Shown: one piece after another, positions 26,212 to 34,439 of the stretch
Layout of the letters: every line of letters starts with the position of its first letter
Numbering within the stretch: position 1 is the stretch's first letter
DNA from: Cellulomonas sp. NS3
Lineage (GTDB): Bacteria > Actinomycetota > Actinomycetes > Actinomycetales > Cellulomonadaceae
DNA length: 64,000 bases
Direction: 5' to 3'
NCBI RefSeq assembly: GCF_024757985.1
Contig: NZ_CP103289.1
Span: forward strand, 4,650,001 to 4,714,000
Program-made: the position numbers and the translations under genes
Notes under the pieces: generated by a model
What the model was told of the DNA's origin: nothing
Database searches by the model: none
Seen by the model: the letters and a program-made list of their open reading frames with translations, nothing else

Positions 26212-27024
26212 GTGCTCACGATCAGCCAGCTCGCGGCGTACGCCGGGGTCACCGTCCGGGCGGTGCGCCACTACCACCAGATCGGGCTGCTCCCCGAGCC
26301 CGGGCGGGACAGGTCCGGCTACCGGACGTACGACGCGGCCGCCGTCGTCCGGCTCATCCGGATCCACACCCTGGCGGACTCGGGCGTGCCCCTGGCCCGG
26401 GTGCGGGAGCTGCTCGACGCGGGGCCGGACGAGTTCGCGGCGGGGGTCCGGGCGATCGACCGGGGGCTGCAGGCCGAGGTCCGGCGGGTGCAGGCGACCC
26501 GGCGGCGGCTCGCGAGGCTCGCCGCCGGGGACCACCTCGCGCTGCCGCAGTGCGTCGTCGACTACCTGGACCGGGTGCGTGCCCTCGGCGTCGACGAGGC
26601 GTACATCGAGATGGAGCGCGACAGCTGGATCATGGTCGCCGCGCAGGTGCCCGACCAGATCGACGCGATCATCGCCCAGAAGCACACGGAGCTCGACGAC
26701 CCCGACATGGTGCGGTTCTACCAGCTGATCGGGGGTGCACTGGACTGGTCCGCGGACGACCCGCGCGTCGTCGAGGTCGCGGACGTCCTCGAGCGCCTGA
26801 TGATCCGCGCCGTCGCGGCGGGCAACGTCGGGACCGACGAGTTCGACGACCAGTTCGTCGACCTGCTCGACACGACCATGCTCGCGGCCGCGCCGGCCGC
26901 CCGGCGGCTCGTCGAGATCCTGCGCGAGCGCGGCTGGAGCGGCTGGACCCGGATCGAGCGGGTGCCCGCCGACCGGCTCCCCGCGCCCTCGACCGTCCCC
27001 GCGGGGCCGCCCGAGGTGTGCTGA
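26212..27024 (+). CDS. MerR-family regulator of the ABC exporter
   Basis: A 270-residue protein with an N-terminal MerR helix-turn-helix (ISQLAAYAGVTVRAVRHYHQIGLL, read from residue 4) and a long C-terminal domain with no clear metal-binding Cys cluster, fitting organic-ligand sensors. GTG 26212 is 15 bases after the permease stop. It is the likely ligand of the inverted repeat at 24415-24435, activating exporter expression when the exported compound binds. Confidence 0.9.
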   Translation: MLTISQLAAYAGVTVRAVRHYHQIGLLPEPGRDRSGYRTYDAAAVVRLIRIHTLADSGVPLARVRELLDAGPDEFAAGVRAIDRGLQAEVRRVQATRRRLARLAAGDHLALPQCVVDYLDRVRALGVDEAYIEMERDSWIMVAAQVPDQIDAIIAQKHTELDDPDMVRFYQLIGGALDWSADDPRVVEVADVLERLMIRAVAAGNVGTDEFDDQFVDLLDTTMLAAAPAARRLVEILRERGWSGWTRIERVPADRLPAPSTVPAGPPEVC

Positions 27025-27117
27025 CCGGCTGACCTACGCGCGGTCCCCGGAGCCGCGCCGCGCGTGCTCCACCGTCTCCGTCCAGCTCACGAGGTACGGC
27101 AGGCGGCGGTGCCGTGC

Positions 27118-27354
27118 TCAGCTCTCCGTCCCCGAGGTCGCCGACCCGACCAGCCGCTCGACCGGCACGGTGTCCGTGCGGTGCGCCAGCGGGAACGGGT
27201 GCGCGCGGTGGTGCTCGAGCAGGAGGAGGACGAGCCCGTCCTCGTCGGGCACCTCGGCGTACGGCCGGACCGAGCCGCGCTCGTGCCGGCTCACCTGCCA
27301 CGACCCGTCGGGTCGGCGCTCGGCGGCGAAGTCCGGGTCGGACCCCCACGCCAC
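27118..27354 (-). CDS. Hypothetical small protein
   Basis: A 78-residue frame from GTG 27354, with GAGGG four bases upstream. The composition is protein-like (RRPDGSWQVSRHERGSVRPY, then LVLLLLEHHRAHPF), which suggests a small beta-rich domain. No family was recognised. It may be a complete small gene or the tail of a lost larger one. It lies between the MerR gene and the VanZ-like gene. Confidence 0.5.
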   Translation of the reverse strand: MAWGSDPDFAAERRPDGSWQVSRHERGSVRPYAEVPDEDGLVLLLLEHHRAHPFPLAHRTDTVPVERLVGSATSGTES

Positions 27355-27393
27355 GCGGCCCTCGTCGGCGCGGACCCGCCCCGGACTCCGCCG

Positions 27394-28032
27394 TCACGCC
27401 CGCGGCGTCGACGACCCTGTGACCCACGACGGCTCGCTGCCGTCGTGGGCGCGCGGGGGCAGCTCGCCGTCCGACGGCGGGCCGAAGCGCATCGGGGAGC
27501 CGATGACCGCCGCGCCCGCGAGCAGCGCGAGCACCGTCCCGGCAGCGCACACCCGCACGAGGACGGCCGGGGTCCTCGCCCCGAGCCGGCGCCGCGCGCG
27601 CGCCAGCACGCCCAGCCCGGCCAGGCCGCCGGCGGTGTTGACGACCAGGTCCGTCGCGTCGGCGCTCCCGACGGCCAGCGCGTACTGCGCGACCTCCAGC
27701 CCCACGCTCGTCGCGGCGACGACGCCCGCGACCTGCCACCACCGCCACGCCGGCGCGAGCAGCCCGAGGTAGACGCCGAGGGGCAGGAAGATCAGCGCGT
27801 TGAGCACGACCTCGGGGAGCTCGCTCGGGCCGGCGTCGGCCGTGGCGACGAACGGGACGAGCTTGAGCACGCGCACGGCGTCGTCCCCGACCCACGGGAC
27901 CTCGAGCTTCCACAGCACCGTCCAGCCGAGCAGCACGAGGTAGACGAGGAACAGCGCGACCAGCGCGACGTGCGCCGGCCGGGGCGGTGCGGCCGTGCCG
28001 TCGTGGCCGGCCTGCGAGGTCGTGGTCGTCAT
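27394..28032 (-). CDS. VanZ-like membrane protein
   Basis: A 212-residue membrane protein with four to five helices and VanZ-family features (LNALIFLPLGVYLGLL, SVGLEVAQYALAVGSADATD, VVNTAGGLAGLGV). VanZ proteins are linked to low-level teicoplanin resistance in enterococci, but most actinobacterial members have unknown roles. The start ATGACG is repeated 21 bases upstream in another frame (a six-codon ORF ending at the start), so initiation could be influenced by re-initiation. It is divergent from a two-component system, which may regulate it. Confidence 0.85.
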   Translation of the reverse strand: MTTTTSQAGHDGTAAPPRPAHVALVALFLVYLVLLGWTVLWKLEVPWVGDDAVRVLKLVPFVATADAGPSELPEVVLNALIFLPLGVYLGLLAPAWRWWQVAGVVAATSVGLEVAQYALAVGSADATDLVVNTAGGLAGLGVLARARRRLGARTPAVLVRVCAAGTVLALLAGAAVIGSPMRFGPPSDGELPPRAHDGSEPSWVTGSSTPRA

Positions 28033-28175
28033 GGGGTCGCGGTCGTCATGGGGTGGTGGGCGTCCGTTCGTCGTGGGTGGTCCGGTGGGAGCACCAGCCG
28101 ACCCGGTCGCGCGTTGCCCGGGCGTTCGCGGATCTGCATACGCCCGCGATACCCGGCCGCTCGTAGCATCGAGAG

Positions 28176-28880
28176 GTGCGTGTGCTGATCGTCGAGGACG
28201 AGCCCTACCTGGCCGAGGCGGTGCGCGACGGCCTGCGCCTCGAGGCGATCGCGGCGGACGTCGCCGGCGACGGCGACACCGCGCTGCACCTGCTGAGCGT
28301 CAGCTCCTACGACGTCCTCGTCCTCGACCGCGACATCCCCGGGCCGTCCGGCGACGAGGTCGCCGCGCACGTCGTCGCCTCCGGGAGCGGCCTGCCGATC
28401 CTCATGCTCACCGCCGCCGACCGGCTCGACGACAAGGCGTCCGGCTTCGAGCTCGGCGCAGACGACTACCTCACCAAGCCGTTCGAGCTGCGCGAGCTCG
28501 TGCTCCGGCTCCGCGCGCTCGACCGCCGGCGCGCGCACCACCGACCGCCCGTGCGCGAGCTCGCCGGCCTGCGCGTCGACCCGTTCCGCCGCGAGGTCTA
28601 CCGCGACGGCCGCTACGTCGCCCTGACCCGCAAGCAGTTCGCCGTGCTCGACGTCCTCGTCGCGGCCGAGGGTGGCGTGATCAGTGCCGAGGAGCTCCTC
28701 GAGCGGGCCTGGGACGAGAACGCCGACCCGTTCACCAACGCCGTGCGCATCACCGTCTCGGCGCTGCGCAAGCGGCTGGGCGAGCCGTGGCTCATCGCGA
28801 CCGTGCCCGGGGTCGGGTACCGGATCGACGACTCCCCCGCCGTGCCCCCACCGCCCCGGACCGGTCGGCACGATGGATAG
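28176..28880 (+). CDS. OmpR-family response regulator
   Basis: A 234-residue two-component regulator. The receiver domain has the acidic pocket EDEP, the phosphorylation Asp in VLVLDRDIPG, Thr in MLTAAD and Lys in LTKPFEL. The DNA-binding winged helix follows (LTRKQFAVLDVLVAAEGGVI, then NAVRITVSALRKRLGEP). GTG 28176 is the start. The stop overlaps the kinase start by eight bases, so the pair is co-translated. Confidence 0.94.
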   Translation: MRVLIVEDEPYLAEAVRDGLRLEAIAADVAGDGDTALHLLSVSSYDVLVLDRDIPGPSGDEVAAHVVASGSGLPILMLTAADRLDDKASGFELGADDYLTKPFELRELVLRLRALDRRRAHHRPPVRELAGLRVDPFRREVYRDGRYVALTRKQFAVLDVLVAAEGGVISAEELLERAWDENADPFTNAVRITVSALRKRLGEPWLIATVPGVGYRIDDSPAVPPPPRTGRHDG

Positions 28881-29949
28881 GGCGCCGGGCCTGAGCGTCC
28901 GCCTCCAGCTCACCCTGAGCTACGCCGGCTTCCTCGTGCTCGCGGGGGCCGTGCTGCTGACGCTGGTCTGGCTGTTCCTCCGGGTGCCCACGTTCCGGGC
29001 GCTCGGCGGCTTCGCACCCTCGCACCCCATGCTGCTGCGCGAGTTCCTGCCGGCCGCCGCCGTCGTGCTCGCGTTCCTGCTGCTGCTCGGGCTCGTGGGC
29101 GGGTGGCTGCTCGCCGGCCGGATGCTCGCCCCGCTGGCCCGCATCACCGCCGCGACCCGCCTCGCCGCGACCGGCTCGCTGTCCCACCGGATCGCGCTCG
29201 AGGGACGGGCCGACGAGCTCCGCGAGCTCGCCGACGCGTTCGACGCGATGCTCGAGCAGGTCGAGGCGCGGGTCGCCGAGCAGCGGCGGTTCGCCGCCAA
29301 CGCCTCCCACGAGCTGCGCACCCCGCTCGCGATCTCGAAGACGCTCCTCGAGGTGGCCCGCGACGACCCCGGCGCCGACACCGCCGAGCTCCTGGAGCGG
29401 CTCCGGGCCGTCAACGCGCGCGCGATCGACCTCACCGAGGCGCTGCTCCTGCTCAGCCGGGCCGACCAGCGGTCGTTCGCCCGCGAGCGCGTCGACCTCT
29501 CCCTGCTGGCGGAGCAGGCCGCCGAGACGCTCCTGCCGCTCGCGGAGGAGCGCGGGACGACGCTCGAGACGACCGGTGACGTCGCGCCCACCGTCGGGTC
29601 CCCGCCGCTCCTGCTGCAGCTCGTGACGAACCTCGTCCACAACGCGATCGTCCACAACCTCCCGCGGGGCGGCACCGTCGCCGTCCGCACCGCCGCGCGC
29701 CCGGGGTGGACCACGCTCACGGTCGAGAGCACCGGGGAGCGGCTCGCCCCCGAGCTCGTCGCGACGCTCGCCGAACCGTTCCGGAGGGGCACCGGGCGCG
29801 TCCGCGCCGACGACGCGGGCGTCGGGCTGGGGCTGGCGATCGTGGCGAGCATCGCCCGCGCGCACGGCGGCGGCCTCACGCTCACGCCGCGCGCTGCGGG
29901 CGGGCTGCGCGTCGCGGTGCGCCTGCCCACGGCTCCCGCGTCCGGCTGA
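28873..29949 (+). CDS. Sensor histidine kinase, partner of upstream regulator
   Basis: A 358-residue membrane kinase. Two membrane helices (about residues 16-38 and 62-84) flank a short extracellular loop; a HAMP domain follows, then the phospho-acceptor ASHELRTPLA, and an ATP-binding domain with NLVHNAIVHN and GVGLGLAIV. The D/G boxes are partly degenerate: STGERL stands where NxG/DxGxG is usual. ATG 28873 overlaps the regulator gene. It likely senses envelope stress; the signal is unknown. Confidence 0.92.
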   Translation: MDRAPGLSVRLQLTLSYAGFLVLAGAVLLTLVWLFLRVPTFRALGGFAPSHPMLLREFLPAAAVVLAFLLLLGLVGGWLLAGRMLAPLARITAATRLAATGSLSHRIALEGRADELRELADAFDAMLEQVEARVAEQRRFAANASHELRTPLAISKTLLEVARDDPGADTAELLERLRAVNARAIDLTEALLLLSRADQRSFARERVDLSLLAEQAAETLLPLAEERGTTLETTGDVAPTVGSPPLLLQLVTNLVHNAIVHNLPRGGTVAVRTAARPGWTTLTVESTGERLAPELVATLAEPFRRGTGRVRADDAGVGLGLAIVASIARAHGGGLTLTPRAAGGLRVAVRLPTAPASG

Positions 29950-29952
29950 CCG

Positions 29953-31278
29953 TCACGGGGTCGGGGTCGGGAGGGCGACCGGCGGCGCGAGCGTCGGCAG
30001 CGTCACGTCGAGGCAGGACATCGCGACTGGGTCACCGCCCGCGAGCGCCGTGACCCGCGCCGCCGCCTCCGAGAGCCGCTCCTCGGGGAGGCGGCCGGTG
30101 CGCACGGCGTCGACGAGCGCGTCGCGCATCCGCACGGCGTGGCGCCCGTCGGTCGTGAGCACGGCGTCCGCCCCGGCGCCGACGGCCTCGACGGCGGCCG
30201 CCGGGAAGTCCCACCGCAGGTTGACCGCGCCCATGCCCACGGAGTCGGTGATCGCGACGCCCTCGAACCCCATGTCGCGCAACAAGGCGTACGCGCGCGG
30301 GCTCACGGACGCCGGCCGGTCGGGGTCGAGCGCCGCGTACTGCAGGTGGTTGAGCATGATCACCGGAGCGCCCGCGTCGATCGCGCGCTGGAACGGCAGC
30401 AGGTCGGTCGCCGCGAGCTCGTCGACGGTCGCGGTCACGAGCGAGGACCGCGCGTGCGAGTCGACGGTCGAGCGTCCGTGCCCGGGGAAGTGCTTCATGG
30501 TGGGCGTGACCCCGGCGTCGGCGAGCCCTGCGGCGTACGCGAGCCCGTAGTCGGCGGCGGTGGCCGGGTCCGCGCTGAACGAGCGGTCACCGATGACTCC
30601 CCCGGCCGGCCCGTCGTCGAGGTCGAGCACGGGCGCGAGGTCGAGGTCGACGCCCACGCCCGCGAGCGCCGTGCCCGTCTCCGCCGCGCGCTCCCGCACG
30701 GCCTCGGGAGCGTCGCGCTGGGCCATGCGCCGCGGGGACGGTCCCGCGCCGACGACGTCCCGCATGAGCGCGACGCGGCCCGACTCCTCGTCGGTCGAGA
30801 CGAGCAGCGGGCGGCCCGCGGCGGCGCGCAGCCCGGCCGACAGCGCCGCCACCTGGGTCGCAGTGCGGACGTTGCTCTCGGACAGGAAGACGCCGCCGAC
30901 GCCGAGGCCGACGACCTCCTGCGCGAGCGGGTCGGTGGCGGAGCGGACGCCGGGCAGGCCGACGACGAGCGTCGCCGCGGCCCGCTGCTCGAGCGGCGCG
31001 GGGGTGCACGTGGGGGTGGGGGTCGGCGTCGAGGTCGGCGTGCGCGTGGGCGCGGCCGCCGCGAGATCAGGCGTCGGGCTGGCCGCGACGGGCTCGTCGG
31101 CCCGGTCGGCGAGCGCGGCCGTGCCCACGGAGCCGGCACCGAGGCAGACGACCGCGAGGGACGCGAGCGCCACGGCCCGCAGGCGCCCGGCCCACCGCGA
31201 GGGACGCGCGTGCCGCGGGGCGGCGTTGCCCGGGACCGGGACCGGGGCCGGCCCGGCGGGCGGTGGGGGTGGCGTCAC
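29953..31278 (-). CDS. Membrane-anchored GH3 beta-N-acetylhexosaminidase (NagZ-like)
   Basis: A 441-residue enzyme expected to cleave N-acetylglucosamine from peptidoglycan fragments or chitooligosaccharides. A Pro-rich cytoplasmic N-terminus and one hydrophobic segment (about 32-55) export or anchor it; a Pro/Thr linker (about 70-92) follows. The GH3 barrel has KHFPGHG, the loop DSH that carries the catalytic His of NagZ enzymes, and the nucleophile in ITDSVGMGAV. There is no GH3 C-terminal domain, as is normal for NagZ. GTG 31278 has a weak ribosome-binding site. The 3' end is three bases from the kinase stop. Confidence 0.88.
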   Translation of the reverse strand: MTPPPPPAGPAPVPVPGNAAPRHARPSRWAGRLRAVALASLAVVCLGAGSVGTAALADRADEPVAASPTPDLAAAAPTRTPTSTPTPTPTCTPAPLEQRAAATLVVGLPGVRSATDPLAQEVVGLGVGGVFLSESNVRTATQVAALSAGLRAAAGRPLLVSTDEESGRVALMRDVVGAGPSPRRMAQRDAPEAVRERAAETGTALAGVGVDLDLAPVLDLDDGPAGGVIGDRSFSADPATAADYGLAYAAGLADAGVTPTMKHFPGHGRSTVDSHARSSLVTATVDELAATDLLPFQRAIDAGAPVIMLNHLQYAALDPDRPASVSPRAYALLRDMGFEGVAITDSVGMGAVNLRWDFPAAAVEAVGAGADAVLTTDGRHAVRMRDALVDAVRTGRLPEERLSEAAARVTALAGGDPVAMSCLDVTLPTLAPPVALPTPTP

Positions 31279-31412
31279 CGGGGCAGGCTATGTCGGGGTC
31301 CGGCGGCCGGCCTCCCGAGCGGGGCACGGTCACCTGGGCGAGGAGCGGCACCACCCGATCGTGCGGGGGCGTCGGCGTGCGCCGGCTCGTCGCCGGGCGG
31401 CGAGGTGCCGGG

Positions 31413-31770
31413 TCACACGCTCAGGAGCTCGTCCACGACCCCGGGCCACCACCAGCCGTCCGCGAGCGCCTGCGGGTCCGCGCGGCGCATGGTCGCGCGC
31501 TGGTCGGCGACGAACGCCTCGTCGTCGTGGCGGCTCACCAGCCCGCCGTCCACCGCGTCCACCCGGTCCTGGACCGCGTCGGCGCACAGGAGGAACCGGA
31601 GCGCCGTCGGGCAGCCCGAGCTCGCGCAGCACGGGGCTCGCCACCGGGGGCAGCCCCGACGCGCTCGCCCCCGGGTCGGGGTAGGTCGTGAGCCGCGCCC
31701 CGGGCCACTGCTGCCGGTGCCGAAGCGTTTCGTCTGTTGCCGCCCACCACCGCGCGACCGGATGGTGCTC
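31413..31770 (-). pseudogene. Frameshifted, start-less gene remnant
   Basis: Two overlapping frames read as one protein. The first part has ARWWAATDETLRHRQQWPGA and TTYPDPGASASGLPPVASPV (31770 to about 31606); the second has FLLCADAVQDRVDAVDGGLV and a tail ending WWWPGVVDELLSV (about 31605 to 31413). A one-base loss near 31601-31606 would join them. The first frame has an in-frame TAG at 31773-31771 and no ATG or GTG before GLPPV, so the 5' end is lost too. No family was recognised. It overlaps the promoter region of the AA10 gene. Confidence 0.6.
31721..31732. promoter_or_regulatory. LacI-type palindrome upstream of AA10 gene
   Basis: CGAAGCGTTTCG, 73 bases before the AA10 start, equals the reverse complement of the site at 20099-20110. 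This suggests co-regulation of two secreted CBM2 enzymes. Confidence 0.55.
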
Positions 31771-31804
31771 CTACGTTCGCTCAGCCCTGTCCCGGAGGGG
31801 GACC

Positions 31805-32902
31805 ATGTCACGCCTCTCACCTTTCCGCCGCGTCGCCGCGGCCGTCAGCACCCTCGCGATCGGCACCGCGATGGTGGTCGGGTCTGCCGTCCTGGCCGGG
31901 CCCGCCGCGGCCCACGGAGCCGTCTCCGACCCGCCCACGCGCATCTACGGCTGCTGGGACCGCTGGAAGTCGAACCACGCGGACCCGGCCATGCAGACGC
32001 AGGACCCCGCCTGCTGGGACGCCTGGCAGGCGAACCCGAACGCCATGTGGAACTGGAACGGCATCTTCCGTGAGGGCGTCGCCGGCCGGCACGAGCAGGT
32101 GATCCCCGACGGCAAGCTCTGCTCCGCGGGCAACCCGATCTACGCGGCGGCCGACACCCCGGGCGCCTGGCGCACGACCCCCAAGCCGTACGACTTCCGG
32201 CTCACCGTGACCGACCCGTCCAACCACGGCGCGGACTACCTGAAGATCTACGTCACCAAGCAGGGCTACGACGCCAAGACCGAGCCGCTGACGTGGGCCG
32301 ACCTCGAGCTCGTCACGACCACGGGCCGGTACGGCACCACGAGCCCGTACGTCGCCGACGTGAGCATCCCGCGCGACCGCCGCGGACACCACGTCGTCTA
32401 CACGATCTGGCAGGCCAGCCACCTCGACCAGCCGTACTACCAGTGCAGCGACGTGACCTTCGGGGGCGACGGCAGCACCCCGACGCCCACGCCGACCGTG
32501 ACGCCGACGCCCACGCCCACCGTGACGCCGACGCCCACCCCGACCGCGACGCCGACGCCGACCGTCACCCCGACGTCGACGCCGACGCCCACCGCGGGCA
32601 CGGGCGGCTGCACCGCCGCGTACACCAAGCGCGGCGAGTGGACCGGCGGGTTCAGCAGCGAGGTCCGCGTCACGGCCGGTGCCGCGGCGATCCGCGGCTG
32701 GCAGGTGGCTCTGACGTGGCCCGACGGCCAGCGCGTCACCAACGTGTGGAGCGCGAGCGGCTCGACCACCGGGTCCACCACGACGGTGCGGAACGAGAGC
32801 TACAACGGCAGCCTTGCTGCGGGCGCCGGCACGAGCTTCGGCTTCAACGGCTCGTGGACGGGCAGCAACGGCAACCCGTCCGTCACCTGCACCGCGCTCT
32901 GA
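31805..32902 (+). CDS. Secreted AA10 lytic polysaccharide monooxygenase with CBM2
   Basis: A 365-residue copper enzyme that oxidatively cleaves crystalline polysaccharide, most likely cellulose from the MWNWNG segment and the attached CBM2. The signal peptide ends before His37 (AAA-HGAVSDPP), which becomes the copper-binding N-terminal His; His96 (AGRHEQVIPDG) is the second histidine-brace residue. The catalytic domain ends near residue 220. A Pro/Thr-Val linker follows (about 222-262), then CBM2 with conserved Trp and a Cys pair. ATG 31805 is preceded by GGAGGGGGACC. A strong terminator hairpin follows at 32932-32965. Confidence 0.94.
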   Translation: MSRLSPFRRVAAAVSTLAIGTAMVVGSAVLAGPAAAHGAVSDPPTRIYGCWDRWKSNHADPAMQTQDPACWDAWQANPNAMWNWNGIFREGVAGRHEQVIPDGKLCSAGNPIYAAADTPGAWRTTPKPYDFRLTVTDPSNHGADYLKIYVTKQGYDAKTEPLTWADLELVTTTGRYGTTSPYVADVSIPRDRRGHHVVYTIWQASHLDQPYYQCSDVTFGGDGSTPTPTPTVTPTPTPTVTPTPTPTATPTPTVTPTSTPTPTAGTGGCTAAYTKRGEWTGGFSSEVRVTAGAAAIRGWQVALTWPDGQRVTNVWSASGSTTGSTTTVRNESYNGSLAAGAGTSFGFNGSWTGSNGNPSVTCTAL

Positions 32903-32931
32903 CCTCCTGGCCGACAGCGCACGACGCACGA

Positions 32932-32965
32932 CGAGGGCCGCACGTCTCCGGACGTGCGGCCCTCG
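32932..32965. terminator. Strong hairpin terminator after AA10 gene
   Basis: A perfect 15-bp stem (32932-32946 with 32951-32965) closes on a TCCG tetraloop. It lies 30 bases after the AA10 stop and just ahead of the next promoter. Confidence 0.85.
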
Positions 32966-32987
32966 CGTGCTTCCCGCGGCCGACGCC

Positions 32988-33009
32988 CTTGACAGACTTT
33001 CTTGTCAAG
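32988..33009 (+). promoter_or_regulatory. Inverted-repeat operator with TTGACA -35 box
   Basis: CTTGACA (32988-32994) and TGTCAAG (33003-33009) form a perfect 7-bp inverted repeat, 15 bases before the GTG of the ArsR-like regulator. The TTGACA can double as a -35 element, so the downstream regulator probably represses itself here. Confidence 0.65.
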
Positions 33010-33023
33010 AGCACGGTGGGACC

Positions 33024-33602
33024 GTGCAGGACATCGAGGTCATCGAGAGCCCGGAGGCGGCCGCCGCCGCGCTGGACCCCGTCCGCGCCCGGCTGCTCGG
33101 CGAGCTGGCGGTCCCGGCGTCCGCCGCCGGGCTCGCCGCACGGGTCGGCATCACGCGCCAGAAGGTCCACTACCACCTCACGGCGCTCGAGGCGCACGGC
33201 CTCGTCGAGCTCGCCGAGGAGCGCCGGCACGGCGGGATCACCGAGCGCGTGCTGCGGGCGTCGGCCGCGTCGTACGTCGTCTCGCCCGCGGCCGTCAGCG
33301 CGTCCGCGGCCGACCCGGACGCCAACGCCGACCACCTCTCGGCGGGCTACCTCGTCGCGCTCGCGGGCCGGCTCGTCCGCGAGGTCGGCGCCCTGGCGCG
33401 GCGCGCGGGTGCGACGGGCCGGCGCCTGCCGACGATGACGATCGACACCCGGATCGGCTTCCGGTCCGCCGCGGACCGTGCCGCCTTCGCGGACGAGCTC
33501 ACCGCCGCGGTGCTCGACCTGGCCGCGCGGTACCACCACGACGACGGCCGCCCGCACCGGCTCGTCGTCGCCGCCCACCCCGTCCCCGAGGAGCGCCCAT
33601 GA
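33024..33602 (+). CDS. ArsR-like winged-helix regulator
   Basis: A 192-residue regulator with an ArsR/HTH_20-like winged helix (LDPVRARLLGELAVPASAAG, then GITRQKVHYHLTALEAHGLV) and a C-terminal helical part. No metal-binding Cys motif is present. GTG 33024 is just downstream of an inverted repeat at 32988-33009. The stop overlaps the next gene in ATGA, forming the frequent actinobacterial pair of regulator plus SRPBCC protein. Confidence 0.88.
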   Translation: MQDIEVIESPEAAAAALDPVRARLLGELAVPASAAGLAARVGITRQKVHYHLTALEAHGLVELAEERRHGGITERVLRASAASYVVSPAAVSASAADPDANADHLSAGYLVALAGRLVREVGALARRAGATGRRLPTMTIDTRIGFRSAADRAAFADELTAAVLDLAARYHHDDGRPHRLVVAAHPVPEERP

Positions 33603-34390
33603 GCACGACCCCGGACGTCCCGTACCGCCTCGAGCTCAGCGTCGAGGTCCCCGGCACCCCCGAGCAGGTCTGGCAGGCGATCGCCACCGCGCGGGGGCTG
33701 AGCGCCTGGTACCTGCCGACCGAGCTCGAGGAGCGCGTCGGCGGCGCCGTGCGCTTCACGATCGGCGCCGCGATGGGCGCCGACGCGGAGGTCACCGGCT
33801 GGGAGCCGCCGCGCCGCCTCGCGTTCGACGAGGACTGGGCCGGCCTCATGGGCACGGACCCGGAGACGCTCAGCCCGCTGACGTGCGAGCTCGTCGTCGA
33901 GACGCGGTCGGGCGGCACGTGCGTCGTGCGCATCACGAGCAGCGGCTTCGGGACCGGGGCCGACTGGGAGCAGGAGTGGTGGGACGAGCTCGCCCCGGCC
34001 TGGCTGCCCTACCTCGACAACCTGCGGCTGTACCTGACGCACTTCCCCGGCCAGCAGGCCACACGGCTCGAGGCCACCGCCGAGCTCCCGGGGGACCCCG
34101 ACACCGTCTGGTCGGCGGTGCGGGACGCGCTCGGGCCGGTCGCCGAGGGTGCGACGGTCGAGCTGCGCGGCACGAGCGGGACGGTCGCACGGGTCGGCGA
34201 GCGGCAGGCGCTGGTCCGGCTCACCGCGCCCGTGCCCGGGATGCTCACCGTCTTCGCGGACGGCCACGGCGACCACCCCACGACGGCGGGCGTGCGGGCG
34301 TACCTGTTCTCCGCCGACGCCGCGGAGTACGTGCGGCGCGAGGAACCCGCGTGGCGGGCCTGGCTCCAGAGCCTCGCCGTCCGCGCCTGA
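33599..34390 (+). CDS. Tandem SRPBCC (AHSA1-like) protein
   Basis: A 263-residue protein with an N-terminal AHSA1/START-like domain (VPGTPEQVWQAIATARGLSA, WYLPTELEERVGG) and a second, more divergent SRPBCC-like half (about 155-263, ATAELPGDPDTVWSAVRDAL). ATG 33599 overlaps the regulator stop. The ligand is unknown. Such genes are commonly regulated by their ArsR neighbour, as the overlap implies. Confidence 0.87.
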   Translation: MSTTPDVPYRLELSVEVPGTPEQVWQAIATARGLSAWYLPTELEERVGGAVRFTIGAAMGADAEVTGWEPPRRLAFDEDWAGLMGTDPETLSPLTCELVVETRSGGTCVVRITSSGFGTGADWEQEWWDELAPAWLPYLDNLRLYLTHFPGQQATRLEATAELPGDPDTVWSAVRDALGPVAEGATVELRGTSGTVARVGERQALVRLTAPVPGMLTVFADGHGDHPTTAGVRAYLFSADAAEYVRREEPAWRAWLQSLAVRA

Positions 34391-34439
34391 GGGCTCGGCC
34401 CGTGCCGCAGCCACCCACCCCACGACGAGAGGAACGACC

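Noticed and set aside
28033-28054. Six-codon ORF overlapping the VanZ-like start
   Set aside because: It probably results from a short duplication of GTCATGGGGT-like sequence; no leader features or terminator accompany it.
27394-29949. Vancomycin-resistance cluster suggested by VanZ-like protein plus two-component genes
   Set aside because: No vanH, vanA or vanX homologue is present; VanZ-like proteins are widespread, and the OmpR-type system shows no specific VanRS signature that I can identify.
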